NCBI GenBank assembly: GCA_963774455.1
Contig: CAVZFD010000005.1
Coordinates: 1,116,001 to 1,180,000, forward strand
Direction: 5' to 3'
Source: DATFVA01 sp963774455
Lineage (GTDB): Bacteria; Bacteroidota; Ignavibacteria; Ignavibacteriales; Ignavibacteriaceae
Length of the DNA: 64,000 bases
Of this stretch, positions 34,399-43,352 are shown piece by piece (positions within the stretch are counted from its first letter, which is position 1; the number at the start of each line of letters is the position of its first letter). The translations under genes and the position numbers were made by a program. The notes under the pieces are model-generated. The model saw only the letters and a list, made by a program, of their open reading frames with translations, was not told where the DNA came from and did no database searches.

Positions 34399-36528
34399 TT
34401 ATTGATTGAATATCTGTTTTAGCTTCTCATCCTTACCAAATACAATCAGACGATCAGAATTCTTTAATTTATAATTTGGATCAGGAGTTACGATTTCAGA
34501 CGGACTATGAATATCAAAAGCATCCTTTGAATGCTTAATTATAAGTACTTCTATTCCATAAGCGTTCCTTAATTTCAGATCTATTAAACTCTTTCCTAAA
34601 AAAGAATCAGGTAAATTGACTTCCAGTATAGAATAATCAGCTGCGACTTTAATTGGTATTATCCTGTCGATCGTTTTTAATTCTTTGGCGAACCCGGAAG
34701 CCAGATCCTCTTTTAAAGATTCCCGATTATATACCGAAATTACTTTTTGCCGTGTAATTGCTCCAAGTACCTTCGAGGGATTATTTGAATCAACTACCGG
34801 TAACTGATCTACATTTAATTTTCCAAATAAATTTAATATATAATCCAGATCATCACTTGTGTGGACAATGGTAATCTCGGGATTGGCCACATCTCGTGCG
34901 ACAAGCACATTTTTAACGATTTCATATTCAGTGATAATCGGTCTTATTTCATTTTCCGTAATGATCCCGCAAAGTTCACCCCTGGAATCAATTGTATAAA
35001 ATGAACTATTTGGACTCTCCACCAACTGAACTATTAATTCCGGTAAAGATGTATTTTCATTTACCAGGTCAATCCTTTGCAACTCCACATCACTAACATT
35101 GATTGACCTTAATAAATTTGCAATTCGTCCTTCGGAGATCCTGAAACCTTCAGCTTCCAGATGTCGTGCCTGAACTGAACCTTTTAAAACAATTTGAACA
35201 AACATAGAGCTGATAATTACAGCAAGCATAAGCGGGAGTATGAAAGTATAATCCTGCGTCATTTCAAATATGATCAAAATTGCCGAAATAGGGATTGTAT
35301 TGGCACCCCCAAGTACTGCCCCCATTCCTACCAGCACGAATTTACTGGTGTCTAAATTTAATCCCCATACTGAATTAAACAAAAAAGCAAAAAGATAGCC
35401 AAAGCATGCCCCTATAAATAATGAGGGAGCAAATAATCCTCCAAATCCACCCGAGTTTAAAATCAATGGAACAAGTATAAATTTTAATACAAATAGTATA
35501 ATTACTACCTGCCACGCCAAAGAACCTTTTAGTATTTCATTTATCGCCTCATAACCAAAACCGAAAATTTCTTTAAAGAAATATCCGCTTATTCCAACCA
35601 GTAAACCTACAACTGACATTACTAACCACTGCGGAATCCTTTTCTTATAAATTCTATCCCTGAACAATATGTACAACCAGTTTGAGTACCGGATGAACAG
35701 AACGGAAATAATTCCCGCAAATAGTCCAAGAACAGCATACAAATAAAGAAAGGAATAATTCACTGTCTGGATGTGAAAATGAAAGACAGAAACATTACCA
35801 AGAAAAATTCTTGATATGGCGCTGGCAGAAACAGTAGCCAGAATAAGTGAGGCAAAGGTTGGAGCGTGAAAATCATTTAACAGGATGAGTTCAAATGCAA
35901 AAAAGATTCCTCCCAGAGGTGCATTAAAAATTGCAGCTATCGCCGCACCTGAACCTGCCGCCGTAAATATTCTGATACGTTCTTCTGAGATTCTCAACAA
36001 GCTGCTCAGCTTACTTGCAATTCCGCCCCCTAACTGGGCGGCAGGACCTTCAGGCCCAACTGTACCACCTGTTCCTATACAGATTATTGGAGCAATAAAA
36101 TGAAATAAAGTTGTACGGAAGGAAATAAATCCACCTCTGAGTGCGACTGCTTTTATTACATCGGGAATGCCTTTATGTTTTGCTATATCAGGTGCAGCCA
36201 GAATCATAATTGCCTGGATTAGCATACCGGCAGCAGGAATCAGGATTATAACGGCTGTCCCTAAAAAGAAAGACTCAGAACCAGGGCGATCAAAAAATAT
36301 TCTATTCAGCCAGGCGATTGAATTGTGAAAAAGTATGGCGGCTAAACCAACTACAATTCCGATTATAACAGAAATGAAACTAAATGTAGTATATTCTCCC
36401 CCAATAAATTTAGAAAAATTTTTCTGGAACTTTCTCTTTATTTTCAGAGACTTTACTAGTAATCTTAAAAAGATTATTTTGTTTTTTTTTATCATTCCAG
36501 GAGACTTGAAAAAATCATTTATAGACAA
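34399..36528 (-). CDS. ClC-family chloride channel/antiporter with CBS pair and TrkA-C domain
   Basis: A 709-residue inner-membrane protein. A basic N-terminus (about 1-45) precedes a ClC core (about 50-450) with KHKGIPDVI, the ion-gate motif GPEGPAAQLGGG containing the gating Glu, and GGFGGLFAPSLFIGA. Then come two CBS domains (about 480-600) and a TrkA-C/RCK-C domain (about 620-705, PDSFLGKSLIDLKLRN, DRLIVFG). CBS and RCK-C parts suggest control by nucleotides. The selectivity motif GPEGP has Pro instead of the Arg/Lys of typical GREGP. Channel versus H+/Cl- exchange cannot be settled. It overlaps the next upstream gene by 14 bases. Confidence 0.9.
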   Translation of the reverse strand: MSINDFFKSPGMIKKNKIIFLRLLVKSLKIKRKFQKNFSKFIGGEYTTFSFISVIIGIVVGLAAILFHNSIAWLNRIFFDRPGSESFFLGTAVIILIPAAGMLIQAIMILAAPDIAKHKGIPDVIKAVALRGGFISFRTTLFHFIAPIICIGTGGTVGPEGPAAQLGGGIASKLSSLLRISEERIRIFTAAGSGAAIAAIFNAPLGGIFFAFELILLNDFHAPTFASLILATVSASAISRIFLGNVSVFHFHIQTVNYSFLYLYAVLGLFAGIISVLFIRYSNWLYILFRDRIYKKRIPQWLVMSVVGLLVGISGYFFKEIFGFGYEAINEILKGSLAWQVVIILFVLKFILVPLILNSGGFGGLFAPSLFIGACFGYLFAFLFNSVWGLNLDTSKFVLVGMGAVLGGANTIPISAILIIFEMTQDYTFILPLMLAVIISSMFVQIVLKGSVQARHLEAEGFRISEGRIANLLRSINVSDVELQRIDLVNENTSLPELIVQLVESPNSSFYTIDSRGELCGIITENEIRPIITEYEIVKNVLVARDVANPEITIVHTSDDLDYILNLFGKLNVDQLPVVDSNNPSKVLGAITRQKVISVYNRESLKEDLASGFAKELKTIDRIIPIKVAADYSILEVNLPDSFLGKSLIDLKLRNAYGIEVLIIKHSKDAFDIHSPSEIVTPDPNYKLKNSDRLIVFGKDEKLKQIFNQ

Positions 36529-37366
36529 AAAATCCTTCGCCCGATTTTCGTCCTAATTTCTTAGCAGCTACCATTTTCTTAAGCAGCGGACACGGTCTGT
36601 ATTTAGGATCATTAAACCCGTCGTACAATACTTCCATAATAGCAAGACAGACATCAAGTCCGATAAAATCTGCAAGAGTTAATGGGCCCATAGGATGGTT
36701 CATCCCAAGTTTCATAACAGTGTCGATGTCTTCTGCAGATGCCACACCTTCCATTAAGGCAAACACCGCTTCATTTATCATAGGCATCAGGATACGATTT
36801 GAAATGAAGCCAGGATAATCGAAAACCTCGACCGGAACCTTATCAAGTTTCTCTGATAAAGTTTTGATCATCTGAAAAGTTTCATCACTTGTGGAATATC
36901 CCCGGATAATTTCAACCAGCTTCATCATAGGAACAGGGTTCATAAAGTGCATCCCAATGAATTTGTCAGCCCTGGTTGCAGCGGACAATTCGGTTATAGA
37001 GATGGATGAAGTATTTGAAGCAAATATTGAATCTTTCTTAACTACAGATTCTAAGGTATTAAATATACTTAGTTTAGCTTCTTTATTCTCATAAATTGCT
37101 TCAATAACTAAATCTGAATCAGCAGGAGTATTTTCCACACCTACAACCTTGGAAATATTATCTAATGCAGAGGCTTTATCCTGTTCGGAAATGGCCTCTT
37201 TTTTAACCTGCCTGTCAAGGTTCTTTGAAATAGTTGTAATTGTTTTATCAACAAGGTCCTTACTCATTTCTACCAGGTTCACCTTGAAACCATTTAGTGC
37301 AAAAACATGGGTAATTCCATTTCCCATTGTCCCGCCGCCTATAACAGATACTTTCTTAATATCCAT
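36515..37366 (-). CDS. hbd: 3-hydroxybutyryl-CoA dehydrogenase
   Basis: A 283-residue NAD(P)-dependent short 3-hydroxyacyl-CoA dehydrogenase. It has the Rossmann motif VIGGGTMGNGI (about 8-18), ASNTSSISITEL, the catalytic His in GMHFMNPVP, the catalytic Glu stretch in DYPGFISNRILMPMINEAV, and the C-terminal domain motif NHPMGPLTLADFIGLD. It should interconvert acetoacetyl-CoA and 3-hydroxybutyryl-CoA. It is 15 bases after the thiolase gene, giving a two-step acetyl-CoA to hydroxybutyryl-CoA module; crotonase and acyl-CoA dehydrogenase genes are not seen. Confidence 0.94.
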   Translation of the reverse strand: MDIKKVSVIGGGTMGNGITHVFALNGFKVNLVEMSKDLVDKTITTISKNLDRQVKKEAISEQDKASALDNISKVVGVENTPADSDLVIEAIYENKEAKLSIFNTLESVVKKDSIFASNTSSISITELSAATRADKFIGMHFMNPVPMMKLVEIIRGYSTSDETFQMIKTLSEKLDKVPVEVFDYPGFISNRILMPMINEAVFALMEGVASAEDIDTVMKLGMNHPMGPLTLADFIGLDVCLAIMEVLYDGFNDPKYRPCPLLKKMVAAKKLGRKSGEGFFVYK

Positions 37367-37381
37367 TTTATCCTTCCGTTT

Positions 37382-38557
37382 TTAGATATTTTTAACTATT
37401 AAAGCGGAAGCCTCTCCCCCGCCGATACAAAGAGAAGCTAATCCATATTTTGAATTACGTTTTTTCATTTCATGAATAAGGGTCACCAGTATCCTTGCAC
37501 CACTGGCGCCTATGGGATGTCCTATAGCTATTGCACCACCATTAACATTGATTTTTGAATTATCCAACCCGAGGATTTTATTTACGGCCAACGATACGAC
37601 AGCAAAGGCCTCATTTATTTCAAAGAGATCAATATCATCTTTAGTAAGGTTTGCTTTTTTAAGAACCTTGGCAATAGCATCTGCCGGTGCAGTTGTAAAT
37701 TCGATCGGAGCTTTAGCAGCTGAACTCTGCGCGATAATCTCTACAAGCGGAACCAATCCAAGTTCCTTAGCTTTTTCCTCACTCATTACCAGTAATGCAG
37801 CTGCACCGTCATTAATGCTTGAGGCATTCGCAGCGGTTACGACTCCTTCTTTTTCAAATACCGGTTTCAATGTAGCTATTTTATCAAATATAACACGCCC
37901 GGGTTCCTCGTCTTCCTCAACAAAGGATTCACTCTTTTTTGTTTTAATACCGACTTTGATTATTTCGTCTTTAAATTTTCCCGCTTTCTGTGCATCAAGA
38001 GCCTTTTTATAGGAATTCGTTGAAAATTCATCAAGTTCTTCACGCTTAAAGGAATAATCTCTCGCACAAGACTCAGCGCAGTTTCCCATATGGATATCGT
38101 TATAAACGTCCCAAAGTCCATCCTTTATCATAGAATCGACAATTTCACCATTTCCAAGTCTATAACCGGAGCGAGCCTTTGGCAGAAGATACGGAGCATT
38201 AGTCATACTTTCCTGACCCCCAGCTATAATTATATCTGCATCACCCAACGCGATAGCCTGTTGAGCCAGCATAACAGCCTTTAGCCCGCTTCCGCACATT
38301 TTATTTATTGTCATGCATTCTGTCTTTTCAGGTAAACCTGCAAAGATTGCAGCCTGGCGTCCTGGTGCCTGACCCTGTCCCCCGGTCAGAACGTTTCCCA
38401 TTATTACTTCATCTATGAGATTTCCATCAATTTTTGAACTTTCAAGGATCCCCTTAATAGCGAGACTTCCCAGCTGGGCAGCACTGAATGATGACAGACT
38501 GCCGTTAAAAGAACCAACCGGAGTTCTTTTGGCTGCTGTTATGACTACTTTTTGCAT
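37382..38557 (-). CDS. Acetyl-CoA C-acetyltransferase (thiolase)
   Basis: A 391-residue biosynthetic-type thiolase that condenses two acetyl-CoA or cleaves acetoacetyl-CoA. The acylated Cys is in NKMCGSGLKAVM, the second His in GGAIAIGHPIGASG, and the third catalytic Cys in LASLCIGGGE. I start at 38557, with GAGGAG just upstream and a standard MQKVVITAAKRTPVG N-terminus; nine codons earlier there is an in-frame ATG at 38584. It leads a thiolase-hbd-ClC transcript. Confidence 0.95.
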   Translation of the reverse strand: MQKVVITAAKRTPVGSFNGSLSSFSAAQLGSLAIKGILESSKIDGNLIDEVIMGNVLTGGQGQAPGRQAAIFAGLPEKTECMTINKMCGSGLKAVMLAQQAIALGDADIIIAGGQESMTNAPYLLPKARSGYRLGNGEIVDSMIKDGLWDVYNDIHMGNCAESCARDYSFKREELDEFSTNSYKKALDAQKAGKFKDEIIKVGIKTKKSESFVEEDEEPGRVIFDKIATLKPVFEKEGVVTAANASSINDGAAALLVMSEEKAKELGLVPLVEIIAQSSAAKAPIEFTTAPADAIAKVLKKANLTKDDIDLFEINEAFAVVSLAVNKILGLDNSKINVNGGAIAIGHPIGASGARILVTLIHEMKKRNSKYGLASLCIGGGEASALIVKNI

Positions 38558-38770
38558 ACTCTCCTCATTTGGTTTTATTTTCAATTTGAACTTAAAAAAT
38601 AATCAAATTTCGCAAAATAATCAGGGATAATACAGAGATGAATTAACGTTTGGTGTTATATAAGTCCAATTTAGTCTATGTCCTATTCAAAAGTTAAATT
38701 TAGCTTAAAGATATTCAATCTAGAATTTCAGGATAAACAAGGAAAATGATAACCAATAAGGAAAGAAAAT

Positions 38771-39889
38771 TTACTTCCTGGTTAACTGTGATAATTCAGT
38801 GATGATATTTAATGTGAGTGTACTAAGGTTAATGTTATTCTTTATCAATGAAGCTGATTTGTCAAGTTTAAATACAATTTCGTTTAGGTCTACATCGGAA
38901 AACTTCAAATTAAATTTCTGAAAGGTATCCGTATAGTCGTCGAAAAAATAATTTGTCAAACCGGTCCTGAACTTCTGAAGGTCATTTAACCATGAAATAA
39001 TCATAAGTACAAGAATTTTAAATGACTCACTTCCCTGCTCATTAATAACGGAATTAAATTCTTCAAGTGCAGAATGGAACCTCCTCCCGAAAGAGTAGCG
39101 AAGCACCAGGATGGTTTTTTCCTTTAAAAGAGTTAGATCATGGCGGAGTAAGTTGACAGCCTCCGTTATCGATCCATTGGAGAAAAGCGCGGCAGAACGG
39201 GATGACTGTTGATCTATCTTAAAATCAAACTCCAGTATTTTCTCAACCTCATCCACAGTCAGAGGTTGAAAATTTATTATCCAGCACCTCGATCGGATAG
39301 TTTCTCTCATCTGTTCCGGGAATGGAGTTGTAAGGATGAAAATAATTCCTTCAGGTGGTTCCTCAAGATTTTTCAATAATGCATTCTGAGCTTCCTCATT
39401 CATCATATGTGCAGATGAAATTAGCACAAAGCGAAATTTTACTTCACTGTAATCCATTGAAAGAAATTTACGGATATCCCGAATACTGCTTATTTTTATC
39501 TGGTTTGCTTTTGGGATTGTAATGCGATGATATGGATTCCTTATTTTTGCTCCCAGTTCCTCTTTGATAAGCTCATTCTCTTCCTGGCTTAGCTTCTCCA
39601 TTGGACCACTGGTTTCCGTCTCATTACGTCCCCTTGGAAGAGGGAAAATATATTTTATATAGGGTTCATTGAGATTTCTTATAAGCTGGCTGATATGCTC
39701 TACTTTTTCCGGAGGCAGGTTATGGGTATTGATTGTCTGTGCCAACCTGATTGCTGTAAATTCTTTACCTACACCATCATTACCCTTAAAAAGAAAAGCA
39801 TGAGGTATTTTTTCAGATGAGATTAAAGAATTTAATAATACTTTAACTGAATACTGTCCATAGATGCCTTTCCAGTTCTCATCGTTCAT
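38771..39889 (-). CDS. holB: DNA polymerase III delta' subunit-like clamp-loader ATPase
   Basis: A 372-residue AAA+ protein related to the gamma/tau and delta' clamp-loader subunits. It contains SSEKIPHAFLFKGNDGVGKE (P-loop-like, with Glu in place of Ser/Thr after Lys, as in non-hydrolysing delta'), HMMNEEAQNALLKNLEEPP (the Walker B region), and IIFILTTPFPEQMRETIRSR with the SRC-like arginine motif. A charged insertion lies at about 80-125. It loads the sliding clamp together with other subunits coded elsewhere. It is last in a minus-strand unit. Confidence 0.85.
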   Translation of the reverse strand: MNDENWKGIYGQYSVKVLLNSLISSEKIPHAFLFKGNDGVGKEFTAIRLAQTINTHNLPPEKVEHISQLIRNLNEPYIKYIFPLPRGRNETETSGPMEKLSQEENELIKEELGAKIRNPYHRITIPKANQIKISSIRDIRKFLSMDYSEVKFRFVLISSAHMMNEEAQNALLKNLEEPPEGIIFILTTPFPEQMRETIRSRCWIINFQPLTVDEVEKILEFDFKIDQQSSRSAALFSNGSITEAVNLLRHDLTLLKEKTILVLRYSFGRRFHSALEEFNSVINEQGSESFKILVLMIISWLNDLQKFRTGLTNYFFDDYTDTFQKFNLKFSDVDLNEIVFKLDKSASLIKNNINLSTLTLNIITELSQLTRK

Positions 39890-39913
39890 AATAAAAAAAG
39901 CGCGATGGAGCGC

Positions 39914-40135
39914 TTAATAATCATCTTCGTTATAAAAGAAATCCTCATCAGAGGGATAATCAGGCCAGATATCTTCGATTGATTCATATGGTTCATCTGA
40001 ATCTTCAAGTTCATGAAGATTCTCAATCACTTCATATGGTGCCCCGATTCTTTCAGTATATTCTATTAATTCATCTTTTGTAGCAGGCCAGGGTGCATCA
40101 TCAAGGAATGCTGCCAGCTCTACTGTCCATATCAT
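39914..40135 (-). CDS. Small very acidic protein, DUF2795-like
   Basis: A 73-residue protein with the opening MIWTVELAAFLDDAPWPATKD, followed by LIEYTERIGAPYEVIENLHEL and an extremely Asp/Glu-rich tail. The ATKDELIEYTERIGAP stretch resembles the DUF2795 fold found in small proteins of the FCB group. It lies between holB and an M23 peptidase gene, about 20 bases from each. The function is unknown. Confidence 0.7.
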   Translation of the reverse strand: MIWTVELAAFLDDAPWPATKDELIEYTERIGAPYEVIENLHELEDSDEPYESIEDIWPDYPSDEDFFYNEDDY

Positions 40136-40153
40136 ATATTAAACTCCGCTAAA

Positions 40154-41080
40154 TTAATCTTTGCTTGCATCAACAAAGAAATTTATATCATCAAAGAAAA
40201 AATCTTCAGGATTAAGTTTGACGCCGTTATGTTCAACCTCATAATGGAGATGCGGCCCAGTAGAAAGACCGGAAGTACCTGATTTTGCTATTTCAAATCC
40301 TCTGTTAACTTTCTGTCCTTCCTCAACTTCGGTTTTAGAAAGATGACCATAAATAGTTTTGTATCCAAAACCGTGATTTATCTCTATGCAAAGGCCATAA
40401 CCGCCCTTTATTCCCACAAAATCAACTCTTCCATCCCCGGAAGCATGAACAGGTGTCCCAAGATAGGTAACAATATCAATACCCTCATGCATCCTCCTGA
40501 TATTTAATATTGGATGCATCCTCATACCAAATTCAGCACCTACTACTCCTATACAGGGCTTAATTGCAGGCAAACACTCGAATAATTTCTCATTTTGTTT
40601 AATTTTACTTGAAATTTCATTGAATTGAGCTTTTTCAAATGCAACCTTTCTGTCAACCTCATCAACATACGCAAGGGCCTCCTTCAAGTCACTGGCTACA
40701 TTACCCTTTATAAAATCGATGTCATTATCAAAATAACCGCCTCCAACACCAACCTGTTTTTCTTCTTCAGAAACAGGAGGCAAATTAGCCGCAATCCTCA
40801 GAGTGTTATTTTCATTAATCAGACTGTCAAGCTCAAAATCAAGCTTTTTGTATAAATCAGACGTTTCTACCAGTTTTTTCTGAAAAAATTCATTTTCCTC
40901 TTTTAGAGTTGATAAACTTTTATCAGATCCGGTGATTTCAAAGATAAAATTTAAAGAACCGTACACTGTTGCGGTAAGGATTAAAATCGCAGCGCAGAAG
41001 TAAATAATTAACTTTTTCTTAAAATTTTTGACTTCAACAAACTGCAGTTTCGAACTGGAGAAGTAATATAGTTTCTTCAT
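40154..41080 (-). CDS. M23 (LytM) metallopeptidase, membrane-anchored
   Basis: A 308-residue bitopic protein: cytoplasmic tail, membrane helix (about 25-45), periplasmic coiled coil (about 55-165, Leu/Glu/Lys-rich) and C-terminal LytM domain (about 185-295). The zinc ligands are visible in HEGIDI and HLHYE, with the third in GYKTIYGHLS. All ligands are present, so it should be an active peptidoglycan endopeptidase cutting cross-links. Similar proteins in the FCB group are linked to cell shape. It is followed by the DUF2795-like gene. Confidence 0.9.
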   Translation of the reverse strand: MKKLYYFSSSKLQFVEVKNFKKKLIIYFCAAILILTATVYGSLNFIFEITGSDKSLSTLKEENEFFQKKLVETSDLYKKLDFELDSLINENNTLRIAANLPPVSEEEKQVGVGGGYFDNDIDFIKGNVASDLKEALAYVDEVDRKVAFEKAQFNEISSKIKQNEKLFECLPAIKPCIGVVGAEFGMRMHPILNIRRMHEGIDIVTYLGTPVHASGDGRVDFVGIKGGYGLCIEINHGFGYKTIYGHLSKTEVEEGQKVNRGFEIAKSGTSGLSTGPHLHYEVEHNGVKLNPEDFFFDDINFFVDASKD

Positions 41081-41139
41081 ATTAGGTTGCGGAATCTAAA
41101 TAAATAAGGCATCTTTGTCAAGGGCTTAAGACAGCTAAA

Positions 41140-42153
41140 TTATTCGAAATCGTGCTCAAAATAATCTATTCCACGGTGAACTTCGTCAATTTCACCATTT
41201 AATATTTTATTGAGTCTTTTCTGGAAAACTTTTGCTGCATCGTGCCCATAGTGCTTCAAAAGATAGTGTAAAGCAATTACTTCAGATATTACAGTGATAT
41301 TTTTACCCGGAATAATTGGAAGTTTTACATACGGAATGTCGCTGTCTAAAATCTTAACAAAACTCTCATCCAGTCCTGTCCTAGTGTATTCCGCCTTTTC
41401 GTCCCAAATTTCCAGTTCCACTATAACTTCGAGCCTTTTTTGATATCGAATTGCACGTATCCCAAACATTCTCTCAATATCCAGTATGCCAAGCCCCCGG
41501 ATCTCCATAAAATGCTTTGAGACATTTGTACCGGCACCCATGAGTATGCCTTCACCCTTCTTCGTAAGGATTATAACATCATCTCCTACGAGTCGATGAC
41601 CTCTTTCTATAAGATCGAGGGCAACTTCGCTCTTCCCGATTCCTGATTTTCCAACAAACAATATGCCGACACCGTAAACATCGACAAATGAACCATGCAT
41701 TGAAACCCGGTGGCTGAACTGATCGTCAAGAAAATCACCAATAAGGTAGATTAATTTTGTTGTAGGTTGTATGGAAACAAATACGGGGATGTGATGGCTG
41801 TTGGCCAATTCAAGCAGCAATTGTGACGGATGATTATTATCTGTCAATATTATACAGGGGATATCAAAATTAAAAATCCTCTCTAAGGCCTCCGTTTTCT
41901 TTTTATCTGTTAATTGTGCAAGGTATTGAATCTCGGTGTTTCCAAAAACCTGCACACGGGTATATGAAAAGAGATCAACAAAACCTGCTAAAGCAAGTCC
42001 GGGTCTATGCAGGTTCTGATCATAAATTTTCCTACTGAACCCGGACTTATCTGAAAACAATTTTAATTTAAAGAGTTCCTTACAGTTTTTATAGAGAAAG
42101 TCGACGGTAATGAATTCTTTACGTGAAATTGATTTCTGATCTATCTTTATCAT
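41140..42153 (-). CDS. hprK: HPr(Ser) kinase/phosphorylase
   Basis: A 337-residue bifunctional enzyme that phosphorylates Ser46 of HPr and removes the phosphate. It has an N-terminal domain (about 1-150), a P-loop GKSGIGKSE (about 170-178) and the family signature EIRGLGILDIERMFG. It overlaps hpf by 4 bases. No HPr or other PTS gene is in the window. In many non-Firmicutes HprK acts on an incomplete regulatory PTS, and that is inferred here. Confidence 0.93.
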   Translation of the reverse strand: MIKIDQKSISRKEFITVDFLYKNCKELFKLKLFSDKSGFSRKIYDQNLHRPGLALAGFVDLFSYTRVQVFGNTEIQYLAQLTDKKKTEALERIFNFDIPCIILTDNNHPSQLLLELANSHHIPVFVSIQPTTKLIYLIGDFLDDQFSHRVSMHGSFVDVYGVGILFVGKSGIGKSEVALDLIERGHRLVGDDVIILTKKGEGILMGAGTNVSKHFMEIRGLGILDIERMFGIRAIRYQKRLEVIVELEIWDEKAEYTRTGLDESFVKILDSDIPYVKLPIIPGKNITVISEVIALHYLLKHYGHDAAKVFQKRLNKILNGEIDEVHRGIDYFEHDFE

Positions 42154-42452
42154 CTTACTCTTACTGTCTTCCTGGTTTTTATTTTCTTCAGCTGGCGTGT
42201 AACTTTTTCTGATGCTGCGCTGACGGACTTCTTAAAGTCATCGCTGTCTTCTCTCGCAGTAATAATATGACCAGGAATGGATAAATTTATTTCGGCTGTT
42301 TTAATACTCTCCTTGGAGTTAACATAACTTAAAATAACCTCTGCATTGAGTATATCTTCACTGTACTTATTTAAAGAGGAAAGTTCGTCTCTAATAAAAT
42401 CCTTCAATGTTTCATGAGCTTTAAATCTACGGGCGGTGATAGAGATGTTCAT
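42150..42452 (-). CDS. hpf: Ribosome hibernation-promoting factor, short form
   Basis: A 100-residue HPF/RaiA-type protein that binds the 30S decoding region and silences ribosomes in poor growth. MNISITARRFKAHETLKDFI is the first strand-helix unit, and basic residues crowd the C-terminus (KKIKTRKTVRVR). There is no long-HPF dimerisation domain. I place the start at 42452, where GGAGGAAG precedes the ATG; an ATG four codons earlier overlaps that site. It overlaps hprK by 4 bases. Confidence 0.92.
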   Translation of the reverse strand: MNISITARRFKAHETLKDFIRDELSSLNKYSEDILNAEVILSYVNSKESIKTAEINLSIPGHIITAREDSDDFKKSVSAASEKVTRQLKKIKTRKTVRVR

Positions 42453-42470
42453 TTCTTCCTCCAAATTTGT

Positions 42471-43352
42471 TTAAGATTTAGGGTGTGATTTTTTATATGT
42501 ACGTTTCAAACGTTCGATGCTGACATGAGTATAAATCTGGGTTGTAGAAAGATTCTCATGTCCCAGGATATCCTTAACGGCGTTTAGGTCCGCGCCATTA
42601 TCAAGCATATGTGTAGCTGCACTGTGCCTGAGGATATGAGGACTCTTCTTTTTAACATCTGAGACAATTGAAAGGTACCTATTAATAATACCGTATACAA
42701 AACGGGGATATATTCTCATCCCGGTTTTAGTGATGATAAATGGCTCCTTTCCTTGTATATCGCCTCGTAGAACGAGGTAATCTTTAATTACAGGTATTGA
42801 TTTACTACCGATCGGGACAATCCTGTTTTTGTTCCCTTTTCCAAGAACCTTCAATGTCTTTTTTGTGAAATCTATATCCTCTCTGTTTATTCCGCAAAGT
42901 TCAGATACGCGAATTGCACATCCATATAAAAGTTCGAAAATAACTTTAACCAATTCAGGATGTTCCGCATAGCTATCAGCTTGAGTGTAGGCAGAAAGTA
43001 TTATGTCAGAGGATATTATTTCAGGGAGTTTCCTATTCGATTTAGGATTCCGGATAACGGTGGCGGGGTTAACGTTTATAAAGTCATGCTGAAAGGCATA
43101 TTTGAAGAGTGATCTGATAGCAGCCAGTCTTCTTGAAATTGACTTTTTATTAAGCTCCCTGCTACTTAAAAGAGCAAGGTATGATTTAATGAATCTAGTA
43201 CTTAAGTCGTCTATATCAAGATGATTATTTTGAACGCAGTATGATATAAAATCCTCCAGGTCAATTCTGTAAGATTTAACCGTATTATCAGAATAGCGGT
43301 TAAGATTTTGAAGATCGCTTAGAAATGTGTTGGAAACTTCACGAATTTCCAT
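42471..43352 (-). CDS. Tyrosine recombinase XerC/XerD-like
   Basis: A 293-residue site-specific recombinase. An N-terminal SAM-like DNA-binding domain (about 5-90) is followed by a catalytic domain with the Arg (GCAIRVSEL), Lys (VLGKGNKNR), HILRH, GHENLS and the Tyr nucleophile in TTQIYTH. All catalytic residues are present. It should act at dif to resolve chromosome dimers. It is directly adjacent to topA (the topA stop and this start are next to each other), not to an integron or phage. Whether it is XerC or XerD cannot be told from sequence alone. Confidence 0.92.
   Translation of the reverse strand: MEIREVSNTFLSDLQNLNRYSDNTVKSYRIDLEDFISYCVQNNHLDIDDLSTRFIKSYLALLSSRELNKKSISRRLAAIRSLFKYAFQHDFINVNPATVIRNPKSNRKLPEIISSDIILSAYTQADSYAEHPELVKVIFELLYGCAIRVSELCGINREDIDFTKKTLKVLGKGNKNRIVPIGSKSIPVIKDYLVLRGDIQGKEPFIITKTGMRIYPRFVYGIINRYLSIVSDVKKKSPHILRHSAATHMLDNGADLNAVKDILGHENLSTTQIYTHVSIERLKRTYKKSHPKS

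Noticed and set aside
37512..38012. 166-codon plus-strand ORF opposite the thiolase
   Set aside because: It is antisense to a strongly conserved enzyme and has no recognisable motif.
42471..43352. Mobile-element integrase
   Set aside because: The tyrosine recombinase lies tightly between topA and hpf in a housekeeping operon with no attachment repeats, so a chromosomal Xer protein fits better.
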